Origin: Salinispora arenicola
GTDB lineage: Bacteria > Actinomycetota > Actinomycetes > Mycobacteriales > Micromonosporaceae
Assembly (NCBI RefSeq): GCF_006716065.1
Contig: NZ_VFOL01000001.1
Coordinates: forward strand, 3,968,001 to 4,032,000
Length of the DNA: 64,000 bases
Direction: 5' to 3'
The notes below the pieces were generated by a model. It did not search any database. It was not told the origin of the DNA and saw only the letters and a list, made by a program, of their open reading frames with translations. The translations under genes were made by a program, and so were the position numbers. Numbering within the stretch: the first letter of the stretch is position 1; every line of letters starts with the position of its first letter. Below are positions 24,802-33,380 of this stretch, in pieces.

Positions 24802-26137
24802 CGGTCCGGAACTCGATCGTGGCTACCCACTTGGTGCAGTGCACGCCGGGCAGCGCCGGCACGATGATCCGGGCCGGGTAGCCGTGGTCGGCCGACAACT
24901 CGGCACCGTTGACCCGCAGCGCCAGCAGGGAGTCGGCATCGAAGACCTGGTTGGCCTGGAGCGTGACCTGGTTGAACAGGCCGCTTCGCTCCAGCGAGCG
25001 TATCTGGGCGGTGACCGGGTCCACTGCCCCGACCAGGCCGGCCAGATCGCGGAGCCGAACACCGGTCCAGTACTGCTGGGTCGACCAACCCTCCACGCAG
25101 GCAATCGGCAGGCGGGCACTGTGCTGCGTCATGGCCAGCAGGCCTGGCCGGTCCACCGTGATCTCGCGGCCCCCGTTGCGCAGGGTCAGCCGCCAGTCGG
25201 GACCGGTGTCCTCGGCGGAGATGCCGGCCGCTGCGGCCGTACGGTTGACCGGGAAGCCGTTCGGGCCGTCGCCCGGGTCCTGCCCCCGGGGTAACAGCAG
25301 CGCGGTGCGCCGGAGTGGGCCGTCCAGGGTCTGACCGACCGTCAGCGCCCCGAGTAGCAGTGCTCCACCGCCGACCAGGGTGACCGCGCCGCGTCGACTC
25401 ACCGTCCCCGCGGCGGGCTGTGGGGCCACCAGGCCGTCCGGGTCGGGTGGCTCCGGGCGGGTGGCCGTGGGGCCGGACGGTGTCTCGTCGGCGGGGGGCC
25501 CGGCTCGCAGCGCGGACACCATCCGCGGCAGCTTCAGGGCCACATGCGCCACCAACGCCCCCGTGAACACCCACGCCCCAAAGTAGTGCGCGGTGTAGAA
25601 ATCGAAGCCGAACAGGTACGCGTACTGGATGTTCAGCAGGCCGGTGGCGATCTCGAAGAGGATTCCGCCGACCAGCAGGAGTAGTGAGAGCCGCTCGAGC
25701 ACCTGCGCCACCGAACGGGCCGGTGGCCAGACGAACAGCTTCGGTATCACCGACCACAGCTTCGCCAGTACCACCGGGACGAGCATGATCCCGAGGGTGA
25801 CGTGCAGTCCCTGGGTGACCCGGAACAGCCAGGACGGGCGGGTCGGCCAGTCGACCTGCGGCAGCCGCAGCCACCCCACGTCCCGCGGGAACGCCTGATT
25901 GAACTGTGGACCGTAGGCCAGGTAGTCCAGCAGCCCGGTGAGGATCACCAGGGGGAGCGTGGCGAGCAGGATTCCGCCGTAGACGGAGGTCAGCCACGGC
26001 CCACGAAGCGGGCTACGCCAGCCTCGCCGGGCCGCCCCCGTACCAGGGGGCGAGTGCCGGGCGAGGGCCCGCCACATCGGTACGGGGAAGCCGTACTCCC
26101 GTTCGTCGGTCGACCCGTCGTCGTGTCGTCCGGGCAT
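24794..26137 (-). CDS. Fused cytochrome b561 and molybdopterin-dependent oxidoreductase
   Basis: A 447-residue two-part protein. Residues about 45-210 hold four to five membrane helices with histidines placed for haem b (in LHVTLGIML and YTAHYFGAWVFTGALVAHV), as in cytochrome b561 quinol-linked units. A second Arg-Arg membrane segment (SRRGAVTLVGGGALL) leads to an oxidoreductase domain of the sulfite-oxidase fold, with the cofactor-ligating Cys in LPIACVEGWS and a C-terminal GYPARIIVPALPGV. The fusion implies electrons move between an extracytoplasmic Mo centre and membrane quinones. The substrate is unknown. GGGGAGG precedes the ATG. Confidence 0.88.
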   Translation of the reverse strand: MPGRHDDGSTDEREYGFPVPMWRALARHSPPGTGAARRGWRSPLRGPWLTSVYGGILLATLPLVILTGLLDYLAYGPQFNQAFPRDVGWLRLPQVDWPTRPSWLFRVTQGLHVTLGIMLVPVVLAKLWSVIPKLFVWPPARSVAQVLERLSLLLLVGGILFEIATGLLNIQYAYLFGFDFYTAHYFGAWVFTGALVAHVALKLPRMVSALRAGPPADETPSGPTATRPEPPDPDGLVAPQPAAGTVSRRGAVTLVGGGALLLGALTVGQTLDGPLRRTALLLPRGQDPGDGPNGFPVNRTAAAAGISAEDTGPDWRLTLRNGGREITVDRPGLLAMTQHSARLPIACVEGWSTQQYWTGVRLRDLAGLVGAVDPVTAQIRSLERSGLFNQVTLQANQVFDADSLLALRVNGAELSADHGYPARIIVPALPGVHCTKWVATIEFRTDG

Positions 26138-26353
26138 GCTGCTCCTCCCCGTCCTCGGTCAACAGGTGTCACCGCGACGGTAGACCCGGCGTGGGCCGTC
26201 CGGCCCAGGTTGGGCATTACCGACCGCTTACCGGTCATCGGTCCCGCGGCCGGCTGTGGTTCACCGGGGCGGCTGAGTCGGGTAGCCGGCAACAACCTCT
26301 TACGAACCCGTGACGATCGGGCCGAACCGGGTGGACCACGGGCCCGCCCGGCC

Positions 26354-26359
26354 TAGCGT
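26354..26359 (+). promoter_or_regulatory. -10 hexamer TAGCGT, probable leaderless start of the epimerase gene
   Basis: CCTAGCGT stands 7 bases before the ATG at 26367 and no ribosome-binding sequence is present. The same CCTAGCGT precedes the start at 31286 by 6 bases. Confidence 0.5.
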
Positions 26360-26366
26360 GACCGGA

Positions 26367-27479
26367 ATGCGGATACTTGTCACCGGTGTCGCCGGCTTCG
26401 TCGGATCCCACGTCGCGGACCTGGCCGTCGCCGACGGGCACGAGGTGGTGGGCCTGGACGCGCTCCTACCGCAGGCCCACGGCGGTGAGCTACCGGTCTG
26501 GTCGCGGGCGCACCAGCCGGTGGTCGGCGACGTACGGGACGCCGCCCTGCTGGACCGGTTGCTGCCCGGTGTGGACGCGGTCTGCCACCAGGCCGCCATG
26601 GTCGGGCACGGCCTCGACCCGTCCGACGCCCCCGCGTACGCCAGCCACAACGACTACGGCACGGCGGTGCTCCTGGCCGCCATGCATCGGGCCGGGGTGC
26701 GCCGCCTGGTACTGGCCAGCTCGATGGTCGTCTACGGGGAGGGGACCTACCGGTGCTCCACCCACGGCAGCGTCCGACCGACGCCGCGTCGCCCCGACGA
26801 CCTGGCTGCCGGTCGGTACGACCCGACCTGTCCCTACTGCCACCAGGCTCTCAGCCCCGGCCTGGTACCGGAGGACGCGCCGGTCGAGCCGCGCAGCACG
26901 TACGCGGCCAGCAAGCTGGCCCAGGAACATCTGGCCGCTGCCTGGGCCCGGCAGGCGGGTGGCGGATGGGCCCTGCGGTACCACAACGTCTATGGGCCGC
27001 GAATGCCCCGCGACACTCCCTACGCGGGGGTCGCGTCGATCTTTCGCTCCGAATTGGCGGCGGGGAGGGCACCCCGGGTGCTGGAAGACGGCCGGCAGCG
27101 TCGCGACTTCGTCCACGTCACCGACGTGGCGCGGGCGAACCTGCTGGCGCTGCAGACGGCGCCTCCGGACGGTGACCTGGTGCCGGTGAACATCTGCTCG
27201 GGTGAGCCGCGGACCGTCGCCGACCTGGCCAACACCCTCGCCAAGGCGATGGATGGGCCGGCGCCGGTGGTGGTCGGCGGTGCCCGTGGCGCCGACGTGC
27301 GGCACGTGGTCGCCGATCCTCGCCGGGCCACCAACCTGCTCGGCTACACCGCGCGGGTCGGGTTCGCCGAGGGAGTGGCCGGGTTCGCTCACGATCCGCT
27401 GCGGGAGCCGGCCGCCGTGCGGGTTCCGTCCGTGGCCGGGCCGGTCGCCGAGCCGGAGCCCGCAACGTTGCCGGTCTGA
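26367..27479 (+). CDS. NAD-dependent nucleotide-sugar epimerase/dehydratase with Cys-rich insert
   Basis: A 370-residue extended short-chain dehydrogenase. The NAD motif is TGVAGFVGSH (residues about 7-16), the catalytic Tyr/Lys pair is in STYAASKLAQEHL, and RDFVHVTDVARAN follows. An insert at about residues 129-172 contains CSTHG and CPYCHQ, a possible metal-binding loop also known from dTDP-rhamnose 4-epimerase (WbiB/Tll-type) proteins, so a dTDP-sugar 4-epimerase is the best guess. The start is supported by the leaderless -10. The gene stands at the head of the sugar/pterin gene group. Confidence 0.88.
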   Translation: MRILVTGVAGFVGSHVADLAVADGHEVVGLDALLPQAHGGELPVWSRAHQPVVGDVRDAALLDRLLPGVDAVCHQAAMVGHGLDPSDAPAYASHNDYGTAVLLAAMHRAGVRRLVLASSMVVYGEGTYRCSTHGSVRPTPRRPDDLAAGRYDPTCPYCHQALSPGLVPEDAPVEPRSTYAASKLAQEHLAAAWARQAGGGWALRYHNVYGPRMPRDTPYAGVASIFRSELAAGRAPRVLEDGRQRRDFVHVTDVARANLLALQTAPPDGDLVPVNICSGEPRTVADLANTLAKAMDGPAPVVVGGARGADVRHVVADPRRATNLLGYTARVGFAEGVAGFAHDPLREPAAVRVPSVAGPVAEPEPATLPV

Positions 27480-27559
27480 CGGGCCGGTCGCGACGGTGCG
27501 GGACGCCCGGGTCGAACGGCCGGCCCTGGCTGCGGGATGTGGGTCTGGTCGCCGCGAGA

Positions 27560-28231
27560 TCATCGCCGCCGGGCGCGCTGGGCGGGCTTCGCTGGGTCTG
27601 GCGCATCGGTTGACTGGTCGGATCCGAACAGGCCCAGCCGCAGGAGATGTTGGTTGGCGGCGCTGCGGCGGGCCAGCACTTGCACGTCGAACATGGGCCG
27701 GTCCAGGTTGGGTTGCATGACCGGTTCCAGCAACAGCGGGCCTACGATCAGGCACAGCATCTGGAACGGTGCCCACTGCAGATCCGCATCCGTCCGGCCG
27801 CCCTCGGCCGCGATCAGCCGCTCCAACTCGGTGCGCGCACTGTCCAGCAGGCGGCCGAACAGCGCCGCACTGGCCGGACTGTCCTCCTGCAGCACCCGAC
27901 GCAGATAGCCGCGCAGCACCGGATCGGCGCCGAACATCCGCGCGGACACCTCACCCAGTGACGCCATCAGATCCCCGCCACCCGGGTCCAGTTCCCGTAG
28001 GGCGGCGCCGAGCCGGGCCAGGACCTGCTCGTCGACGGCGGCCCGCAGCCCTTCCTTGGAGCCGAAGTGGTGCATCACCAGGGCCGGAGACAGACCGGCC
28101 TCGGCAGCCACCGCGCGGGCCGAGGTGGCGGCGAAGCCGCGCTGCGCGAACAGGCGCAGGGCCGCTTCGCGCAGCCGTGCCCGTCCGGTCAGGTCCGACG
28201 GCGACACATGCATGCCAGCACGGTATGCCAC
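27560..28231 (-). CDS. TetR-family transcriptional regulator
   Basis: A 223-residue repressor. HTH at about residues 38-57 (SARAVAAEAGLSPALVMHHF), followed by a helical ligand-binding domain and a basic tail. ATG at 28231 is used, although ATG at 28213 (starting MHVSPSD) fits the family N-terminus equally well. It is divergent from an acyltransferase gene with an 18-bp palindrome between them, so it probably represses that gene and perhaps itself. Confidence 0.88.
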   Translation of the reverse strand: MAYRAGMHVSPSDLTGRARLREAALRLFAQRGFAATSARAVAAEAGLSPALVMHHFGSKEGLRAAVDEQVLARLGAALRELDPGGGDLMASLGEVSARMFGADPVLRGYLRRVLQEDSPASAALFGRLLDSARTELERLIAAEGGRTDADLQWAPFQMLCLIVGPLLLEPVMQPNLDRPMFDVQVLARRSAANQHLLRLGLFGSDQSTDAPDPAKPAQRARRR

Positions 28232-28300
28232 CGCACCGGCACCGCCCTCGGGGACGTCCCCGAGAGGTGACCTGAACTCCGGGGTTCCACCCGATCCAAG

Positions 28301-28323
28301 ACTGAACAGTTGTTCAGTATGTT
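28301..28323. promoter_or_regulatory. TetR operator overlapping the acyltransferase promoter
   Basis: ACTGAACA-GT-TGTTCAGT (28301-28318) has perfect 8-bp arms. It overlaps TATGTT (28318-28323), which is 6 bases before the ATG at 28330, so binding would block a probably leaderless promoter. The adjacent TetR gene is the obvious source of the repressor. Confidence 0.75.
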
Positions 28324-28329
28324 GAACGC

Positions 28330-29550
28330 ATGACCAGCATCATCGACCAGCCCCCTGCACCCCGGTCCCAGCACCTGTACTACCTGGACAACCTGCGAGT
28401 CGCGATGGTTCTCCTGGTGGTGATCCATCACGCCGCCCAGGCATACGGCCCCGCCGACTGGTGGTACGTCACCGGCGACCAACACGCCCCCGTCCTGGCC
28501 ACCCTCTCCGCAGTGGGCGGGGCGTTCCGGATGAGCCTGCTGTTCTTCGTCGCCGCGTTCCTCGTGCCCCGCGCCGCCGACCACAAGGGCAGCTGGGGAT
28601 TCGTGCGCGGCAGGCTCACGCGCCTCGGCATCCCGTTTCTGGTCGGCTCGGCCACGATCATCCCGGTGCTGATGTACGTCTACTACCGCGAATACCGCAG
28701 CTACCCGCCGATCTCGTTTCCGCGCTACTACCTCGACGTGTTCCTCGGCTTCGGCGCGCGGCCGGGCGACTGGACCGGTCCGATCTGGCCCGACCTGCAG
28801 TTCGGGCACCTGTGGTTCATCCAGCACCTGCTCGCCTTCAGTGCCCTGTACGTGCTGTTCCACTGGCTCGGCGGGCTACTGCGCCGCGTCCGCCCGACCA
28901 TGACGCTGGCCCGGCCAGCCACGATGCCGGTCCGGCTGACCCGGATGACCGGCAACCGAAGCCTGGTCATCGTCACTCTCACCCTGGCCGCGGTCGTGTT
29001 CCTCGTCCGAATCTGGTACCCGCTTGACCAGTGGGTGCCGCTGTTCGGGTTCATCCAGGCCGAACCAGCCCGCCTCCCCCAGTACACGGCGTTCTTCACC
29101 GCCGGCGTCATCGCCTACCGACGCGACTGGCTCGCCCGACTGCCCCGCTCCACCGGCTACACCTGGCTGGCCATCGGCGCGGCTCTCACCGCCGTACTGT
29201 TCTGGACCGGCTCCGACACCCGGTTCTTCGCCCCCGGCGGCGCCTCCTGGGCCTCGGCCTGCTGGGCCCTGACCGAGACCTTCCTGTGTGTCGGCCTCAG
29301 TCTCGGCCTGCTCGCCCTGTTCCGCGATGCCTTCGCGGGCCACAACCGGCTCACCCGCGTCGTGGCCGCCAGTTCCTACCCGATCTATATCATCCACCTG
29401 CCGATCGTCGTCGCCCTTCAGTTCGCGTTCGCCCACGCCGGCCTACCCACCTTGGCCACCTTCGTCGCCGTCGCCACGTTCGGCATGGCTATCAGCGTCG
29501 TCACCGCCGTGACCATCCGCCGCCTGCCCGGCCTCCGCACGATCCTGTGA
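28330..29550 (+). CDS. Acyltransferase 3 family membrane protein
   Basis: A 406-residue protein with about ten membrane helices. It begins with the family hallmark LYYLDNLRVAMVLLVVIHHA, in which the conserved His is thought to be catalytic, and has RLTRLGIPFLVG and, near the end, ASSYPIYIIHLPIVV, also typical of OafA/MdoC-like acyltransferases. These add acetyl or succinyl groups to sugars or other acceptors at the membrane. The acceptor here is unknown; the surrounding glycan-type genes make a sugar plausible. Regulated by the divergent TetR gene. Confidence 0.9.
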   Translation: MTSIIDQPPAPRSQHLYYLDNLRVAMVLLVVIHHAAQAYGPADWWYVTGDQHAPVLATLSAVGGAFRMSLLFFVAAFLVPRAADHKGSWGFVRGRLTRLGIPFLVGSATIIPVLMYVYYREYRSYPPISFPRYYLDVFLGFGARPGDWTGPIWPDLQFGHLWFIQHLLAFSALYVLFHWLGGLLRRVRPTMTLARPATMPVRLTRMTGNRSLVIVTLTLAAVVFLVRIWYPLDQWVPLFGFIQAEPARLPQYTAFFTAGVIAYRRDWLARLPRSTGYTWLAIGAALTAVLFWTGSDTRFFAPGGASWASACWALTETFLCVGLSLGLLALFRDAFAGHNRLTRVVAASSYPIYIIHLPIVVALQFAFAHAGLPTLATFVAVATFGMAISVVTAVTIRRLPGLRTIL

Positions 29551-29587
29551 CTGTCATCCCCAGGCATCCCGGCACCAGCCGGACACC

Positions 29588-29605
29588 GACCCGGGGAGTC
29601 GGGTC
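29588..29605 (+). terminator. Possible terminator downstream of the acyltransferase
   Basis: GACCCG (29588-29593) and CGGGTC (29600-29605) form a 6-bp stem with a 6-base loop, 38 bp after the stop codon in the 186-bp gap before the convergent membrane-protein gene. Nothing else was recognised in this gap. Confidence 0.35.
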
Positions 29606-29736
29606 GTCCTGACACCGCATCATCCGCAACGGCGGCGATGCCGGTGACCGGCCTCGGACCGACGTTGCCGATACCGCAAACCCACATGGTGACCCTGACA
29701 TCGAGGTGACCACACGCGGATGACCCGTCGCAGTGG

Positions 29737-31143
29737 TCAGCTGACCGTCCACAGCAGGTGGTTCACGGCGAGAGCGGTGAGCGCCTGCCCGGCCAGCCAC
29801 CAGCGGTGGGTGTGCGCCGGCAGGTGGGCTACGGCGACCAGCAGCCACACCGCGAACGGCAGCCAGATGCGCTCCACCTCGGCCTTACTCAGTCCGGAGA
29901 GGTCCGCCGCGACGACCACCAGGGCCGCGGTGAGCGGCAGCACCACGGTCGGCCCCGCGCTGCGGACCGCGTCAGCCACCGTTGCGCCGGTGGGTCGTGG
30001 TGGGCGGGGCCAGGCGGCGGCCCGCACCCGGCTGGCCGCCTCCAGCGCCGTCCGGCGCAGCGCTGGCCCGACCGCCGGTCCGGCGGACAGGAGCAGCGCG
30101 GCCAGGTTCGCCCAGACCCAGTAGGCGTACGGACGGTCGGCCGCCCAGCCCTGGTAGTACCGTTCCACCACCAGGCCGTAGCCGTCCCACCACCAGAAGC
30201 CGGCCGCGGTGAAGGCGAGCACGACGCCGGCGACGCCGGTGCCCGCGGCGACCAGTGTCGTCCACCGGTGCCGCGCCCGCAGTGTCAGCACAGCCAATGC
30301 GAGTAGCCCTACCAGGACGAAGCCGTAGGACAGGTGCAGCGCGAAGCCGAGCACCAGGCCACCGACGGTGGCGAGAAGCCGGCCGCCCACCACGAGCAGC
30401 GCCAGCCCAGCGGCGACCACGCCGGCGAAGAGACCATCGGCCGACGCGCCCACCCAGACCGCCCCCGGCAACAGCACCAGAAACGGTACGACTGTCCGGG
30501 CGGCGTCACCGGCTCCCAGTGCCCGCAGCGCCATCGGTATCGACACCGTCACCGTGGCGCCGACGAGGACACAGGCCAGGCCCGCCGCGGCGCCGCCGCC
30601 GAGTCCGATCCGGTCCAGCCACACGAAGACCAGTAGCGCGCCGGGCGGGTGCCCCGCGGTGTGCGTGGACCACGACTCGGGCTGGAAGTCGAGAATCCGC
30701 CCGGTGAAGCCGGCGAGCATGGCGGGCACGTCGGTGATTCGGGGCACCTCGTGCAGGTACTCCGCCTGTGGGGTCAGGCGCTCGGCGAGCCCGGCCGACC
30801 ATCCGTCCACCAGGGCCAGCGACAGCGTCCACGCCACCGCCGTCAGCCATCCGGCGGCGAGCAGCCGGCCCCAGGGTGCGGTCCGCGCCCAGGGCAGACC
30901 CCAACCGACGACGACCGCGGCGATCAGTACCGCGGCCGGCGTGCCCCAGCCGAGGTGAGGCCGCCAGGTGGCGAACAGCGGTGCGGCGTCGGCGTGCAGG
31001 CCGACGCCCCGGGCGTTGAGTAACGCGCCGACCGCCGTGGCCGCCGCCAGCAGCACCGCCTCGACGGCGAGCACCACCAGATCGGCCCGGCTGCGGGTGG
31101 GGGTCGCGGGACCGGTCACGGTCCGGGCCGGGGTGGAGGTCAT
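29737..31143 (-). CDS. Polytopic membrane protein, GT-C mannosyltransferase-like
   Basis: A 468-residue protein with about 12 membrane helices. The first helix is followed by a loop with LHADAAPLFATW, and a long external loop around residues 115-165 carries WSTHTAGHPPGALLVFVWLD. This layout resembles GT-C enzymes and related actinobacterial membrane glycosyltransferases that use polyprenyl-phosphate sugars, but the catalytic acidic pair is not certain. It is divergent from the small glycosyltransferase operon at 31286 with a 142-bp promoter region between. Confidence 0.75.
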   Translation of the reverse strand: MTSTPARTVTGPATPTRSRADLVVLAVEAVLLAAATAVGALLNARGVGLHADAAPLFATWRPHLGWGTPAAVLIAAVVVGWGLPWARTAPWGRLLAAGWLTAVAWTLSLALVDGWSAGLAERLTPQAEYLHEVPRITDVPAMLAGFTGRILDFQPESWSTHTAGHPPGALLVFVWLDRIGLGGGAAAGLACVLVGATVTVSIPMALRALGAGDAARTVVPFLVLLPGAVWVGASADGLFAGVVAAGLALLVVGGRLLATVGGLVLGFALHLSYGFVLVGLLALAVLTLRARHRWTTLVAAGTGVAGVVLAFTAAGFWWWDGYGLVVERYYQGWAADRPYAYWVWANLAALLLSAGPAVGPALRRTALEAASRVRAAAWPRPPRPTGATVADAVRSAGPTVVLPLTAALVVVAADLSGLSKAEVERIWLPFAVWLLVAVAHLPAHTHRWWLAGQALTALAVNHLLWTVS

Positions 31144-31273
31144 GACGTCGAGACGGTACGGCGTCGGACGGCGCTGCGTTGGCCAAGCGGTGATCTGTCA
31201 CCGATTGGTAAGAATCATGTGCTCGGTAAGCGTTTCGTAAGGGGTTCGGCTGCCTCAGGCCGGTTCACCGTCC

Positions 31274-31279
31274 TAGCGT
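31274..31279 (+). promoter_or_regulatory. -10 hexamer TAGCGT, probable leaderless start of the glycosyltransferase operon
   Basis: CCTAGCGT with 6 bases to the ATG at 31286 and no ribosome-binding sequence, matching the element before the epimerase gene. Three GTAAG copies lie upstream (31208, 31226 and 31237), and CTTACG lies upstream of the epimerase gene; whether they have a regulatory role is unknown. Confidence 0.45.
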
Positions 31280-31285
31280 CAGGGC

Positions 31286-31960
31286 ATGCCCACTCACATC
31301 GACGTGGTTCTGCCATGTCTCGACGAGGCGGCGGCGTTGCCCGGCGTCCTCGCCGCCCTCCCGCCCGGGTACCGGGCGCTCGTGGTGGACAACGGCTCAC
31401 GGGACGGTTCGCCCGAGGTGGCCGCGCGGCACGGGGCTCGGGTGGTGCACGAGCCCCGCCGTGGCTATGGCGCCGCGGTGCACGCCGGCCTCCTCGCCGC
31501 CGAGGCCGAGCTGGTCTGCGTGCTCGACGCGGACGGTTCGTTCGATCCGGCGGAACTGCCCACGCTGGTCGCCCCAGTGGTGAACGGTGCGGCCGACCTC
31601 ACCGTGGGACGCCGTCGGCCCGTCTCCGCCGGGGCGTGGCCGTGGCACGCCCGCGCCGGCACCGCCCTGGTCGCGGCGTTGCTGCGGCAACGCGGCGTGC
31701 CGTTGCGTGACCTGAGTCCGATCCGGGTTGCCCGGCGCGCGGCGCTGCTCGACCTGGGCATCACCGATCGGGCCTTCGGCTACCCGCTGGAGCTGCTCAT
31801 CCGGGCCGCCGGGGCCGGGTGGCGGATCCGCGAGCTGGACGTCACGTACGCGCCCCGCGCCGCCGGCACGCACTCGAAGGTGTCCGGCTCGGTTCGCGGC
31901 ACCCTCCGGGCTACCCGGGACTTCGCCGGTGTGTTGCGCAGCATGGGTGGAATCCGGTGA
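31286..31960 (+). CDS. Family 2 glycosyltransferase
   Basis: A 224-residue GT-A enzyme without membrane segments. HIDVVLPCLDEAAALPGVL, VVDNGSRDGSPEVAARHGA and VCVLDADGSFDP are the nucleotide-sugar and metal-binding motifs; PVSAGAWPWHARAGTALV resembles the acceptor-side segment of polyprenyl-phosphate glycosyltransferases. It starts a three-gene operon with a DUF2064 protein and a methyltransferase, each coupled by GTGA overlap, so the three likely act on one product. Confidence 0.9.
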   Translation: MPTHIDVVLPCLDEAAALPGVLAALPPGYRALVVDNGSRDGSPEVAARHGARVVHEPRRGYGAAVHAGLLAAEAELVCVLDADGSFDPAELPTLVAPVVNGAADLTVGRRRPVSAGAWPWHARAGTALVAALLRQRGVPLRDLSPIRVARRAALLDLGITDRAFGYPLELLIRAAGAGWRIRELDVTYAPRAAGTHSKVSGSVRGTLRATRDFAGVLRSMGGIR

Positions 31961-32631
31961 CCGTCCTGCTGGTGGTGGCGAAGTCCCCGATACCGGGAGC
32001 GGTGAAGACCCGGCTGTGCCCGCCGGCCACCCCGGCGCAGGCGGCCCGGGTCGCCGCCGCCTCGTTGCGCGACACGATCGACGTCGTCGCGGCCACCCCT
32101 GGAGTGACCCCGGTGCTCGCCCTGCACGGGCAGCTCGCGGACGGCGTGGACGGTGCTGCCCTGAGCGCCGCTGTCGCCGGGTGGACCATCCTGTGGCAGC
32201 GCGGTGCGGGCCTGGGCGCCCGGCTCGCCGCCGCGCACGAGGATGTTGCGGCGGCCTACCCGGGTCGGCCGGTGTTGCAGATCGGTATGGACACACCGCA
32301 GGTCACCCCGGCCCTTCTCGGCGCGGCGGCGCGGCGGCTCGCCGCTGCCACGGCACTGCTCGGGCCCGCCGTGGACGGCGGCTGGTGGGCGTTGGGGCTT
32401 GCCGACCCCCGGCATGCCGCAGCCCTACGGGACGTGCCGATGTCCACTGCCGAGACCGGACGGCACACCGTGGCGGCGCTTGCCGGGCGGGGGCTGCGGG
32501 TGGCGCCGCTACCGATGCTCCGGGATGTCGACGGGTGGGCCGATGCGTTGGCCGTGGCGGACGCTGCGCCGGCGGGACGGTTCGCGGCCCGGGTCGCGGT
32601 GGTTCGACCACCTGCCGGGAACCTCTGGTGA
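31957..32631 (+). CDS. DUF2064 (TIGR04282-type) glycosyltransferase-like protein
   Basis: A 224-residue protein with a nucleotide-diphosphosugar-transferase fold: VTVLLVVAKSPIPGAVKTRL at the N-terminus is the DUF2064 hallmark, and IGMDTPQVTPALL with GPAVDGGWWALGL are the other conserved blocks. Its activity is not known for most members; it is often found next to GT2 enzymes, as here. The GTG start overlaps the stop of the GT2 gene by four bases, and its own stop overlaps the next start in the same way. Confidence 0.88.
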   Translation: MTVLLVVAKSPIPGAVKTRLCPPATPAQAARVAAASLRDTIDVVAATPGVTPVLALHGQLADGVDGAALSAAVAGWTILWQRGAGLGARLAAAHEDVAAAYPGRPVLQIGMDTPQVTPALLGAAARRLAAATALLGPAVDGGWWALGLADPRHAAALRDVPMSTAETGRHTVAALAGRGLRVAPLPMLRDVDGWADALAVADAAPAGRFAARVAVVRPPAGNLW

Positions 32632-33323
32632 CGGTCCTCGCCGCCGGCCGTCCTTCGGCGGTCGACGGGACGGTCAACGGGGGCGCAGCGGGCGGCTTCG
32701 CAGCGGCGCTCGTCGCCGACGGTGGTGCGCACTGGCTGGTCGAGGCCGGTGAGCGGTGGATTCGGCTGCCGGTCGACCGCTGGCACGGTGGGGCCGAGCC
32801 GGCCCTGGCGGCGGTCCTGCGCCGGTGCACCGGCCCCACCCTGGACGTTGGCTGCGGGCCCGGCCGGGCCACCCGGGCCCTGGTGGAGGCCGGCGTCACC
32901 GCGGTCGGGGTGGACGTCGACGCCGAGGCTATCCGGCTCACCCGGGCTCGGGGCGCGGTGGCCCTCCGCCGTGACGTGTTCGCTCCCATGCCTGGTGAGG
33001 GCCGGTGGGCGCACGTGTTGCTACTCGACGGAAACATAGGTATCGGCGGTGACCCGGTCACCCTGCTACGTCGCTGCCGGGACATCGTTCACCCCGGCGG
33101 CACCGTGCTGGTCGAGGTGGAGCCGGCCGGGCCGGGCCTGTGGCGCGGCGACGGGCACCTGGCCCGCCGTGGCGCCGGTGGCGTGCTTCGGTGTGGACCG
33201 TCGTTTCGGTGGGCCCGGCTCGACGAGCGGGTGTTGCCCGGCGTCGCGGTCGCGGCCGACCTGACCACCGATGATCTGATCGAGTGGGACGGCCGAAGGT
33301 TCGGGGTCCTCGAGCGCCGCTGA
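32628..33323 (+). CDS. SAM-dependent methyltransferase
   Basis: A 231-residue class I methyltransferase. Motif I is TLDVGCGPGRATRALVEAG, motif II GVDVDAEAIRLTRARG, and the post-I acidic residue and the LLLDGNIGIGGDPVTLLRR segment follow. Homologues occur with GT2 and DUF2064 genes in actinobacteria. The substrate is unknown; by context it methylates a sugar or lipid-linked intermediate. The GTG start overlaps the upstream stop. Confidence 0.86.
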   Translation: MTVLAAGRPSAVDGTVNGGAAGGFAAALVADGGAHWLVEAGERWIRLPVDRWHGGAEPALAAVLRRCTGPTLDVGCGPGRATRALVEAGVTAVGVDVDAEAIRLTRARGAVALRRDVFAPMPGEGRWAHVLLLDGNIGIGGDPVTLLRRCRDIVHPGGTVLVEVEPAGPGLWRGDGHLARRGAGGVLRCGPSFRWARLDERVLPGVAVAADLTTDDLIEWDGRRFGVLERR

Positions 33324-33380
33324 CCGCCGTCTTCGGCCCCGCTCGGGCTGACCGGGTGGGGCCGACGGGCCCGGCGGTCA
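33321..33380. terminator. Symmetrical bidirectional terminator between convergent genes
   Basis: Nested inverted repeats: the outer arms TGACCGCCG (33321-33329) and CGGCGGTCA (33372-33380) are 9-bp perfect and begin and end with the two stop codons; the inner arms are CGGCCCC (33334-33340) and GGGGCCG (33358-33364). Both genes therefore end inside one stem. Confidence 0.6.
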
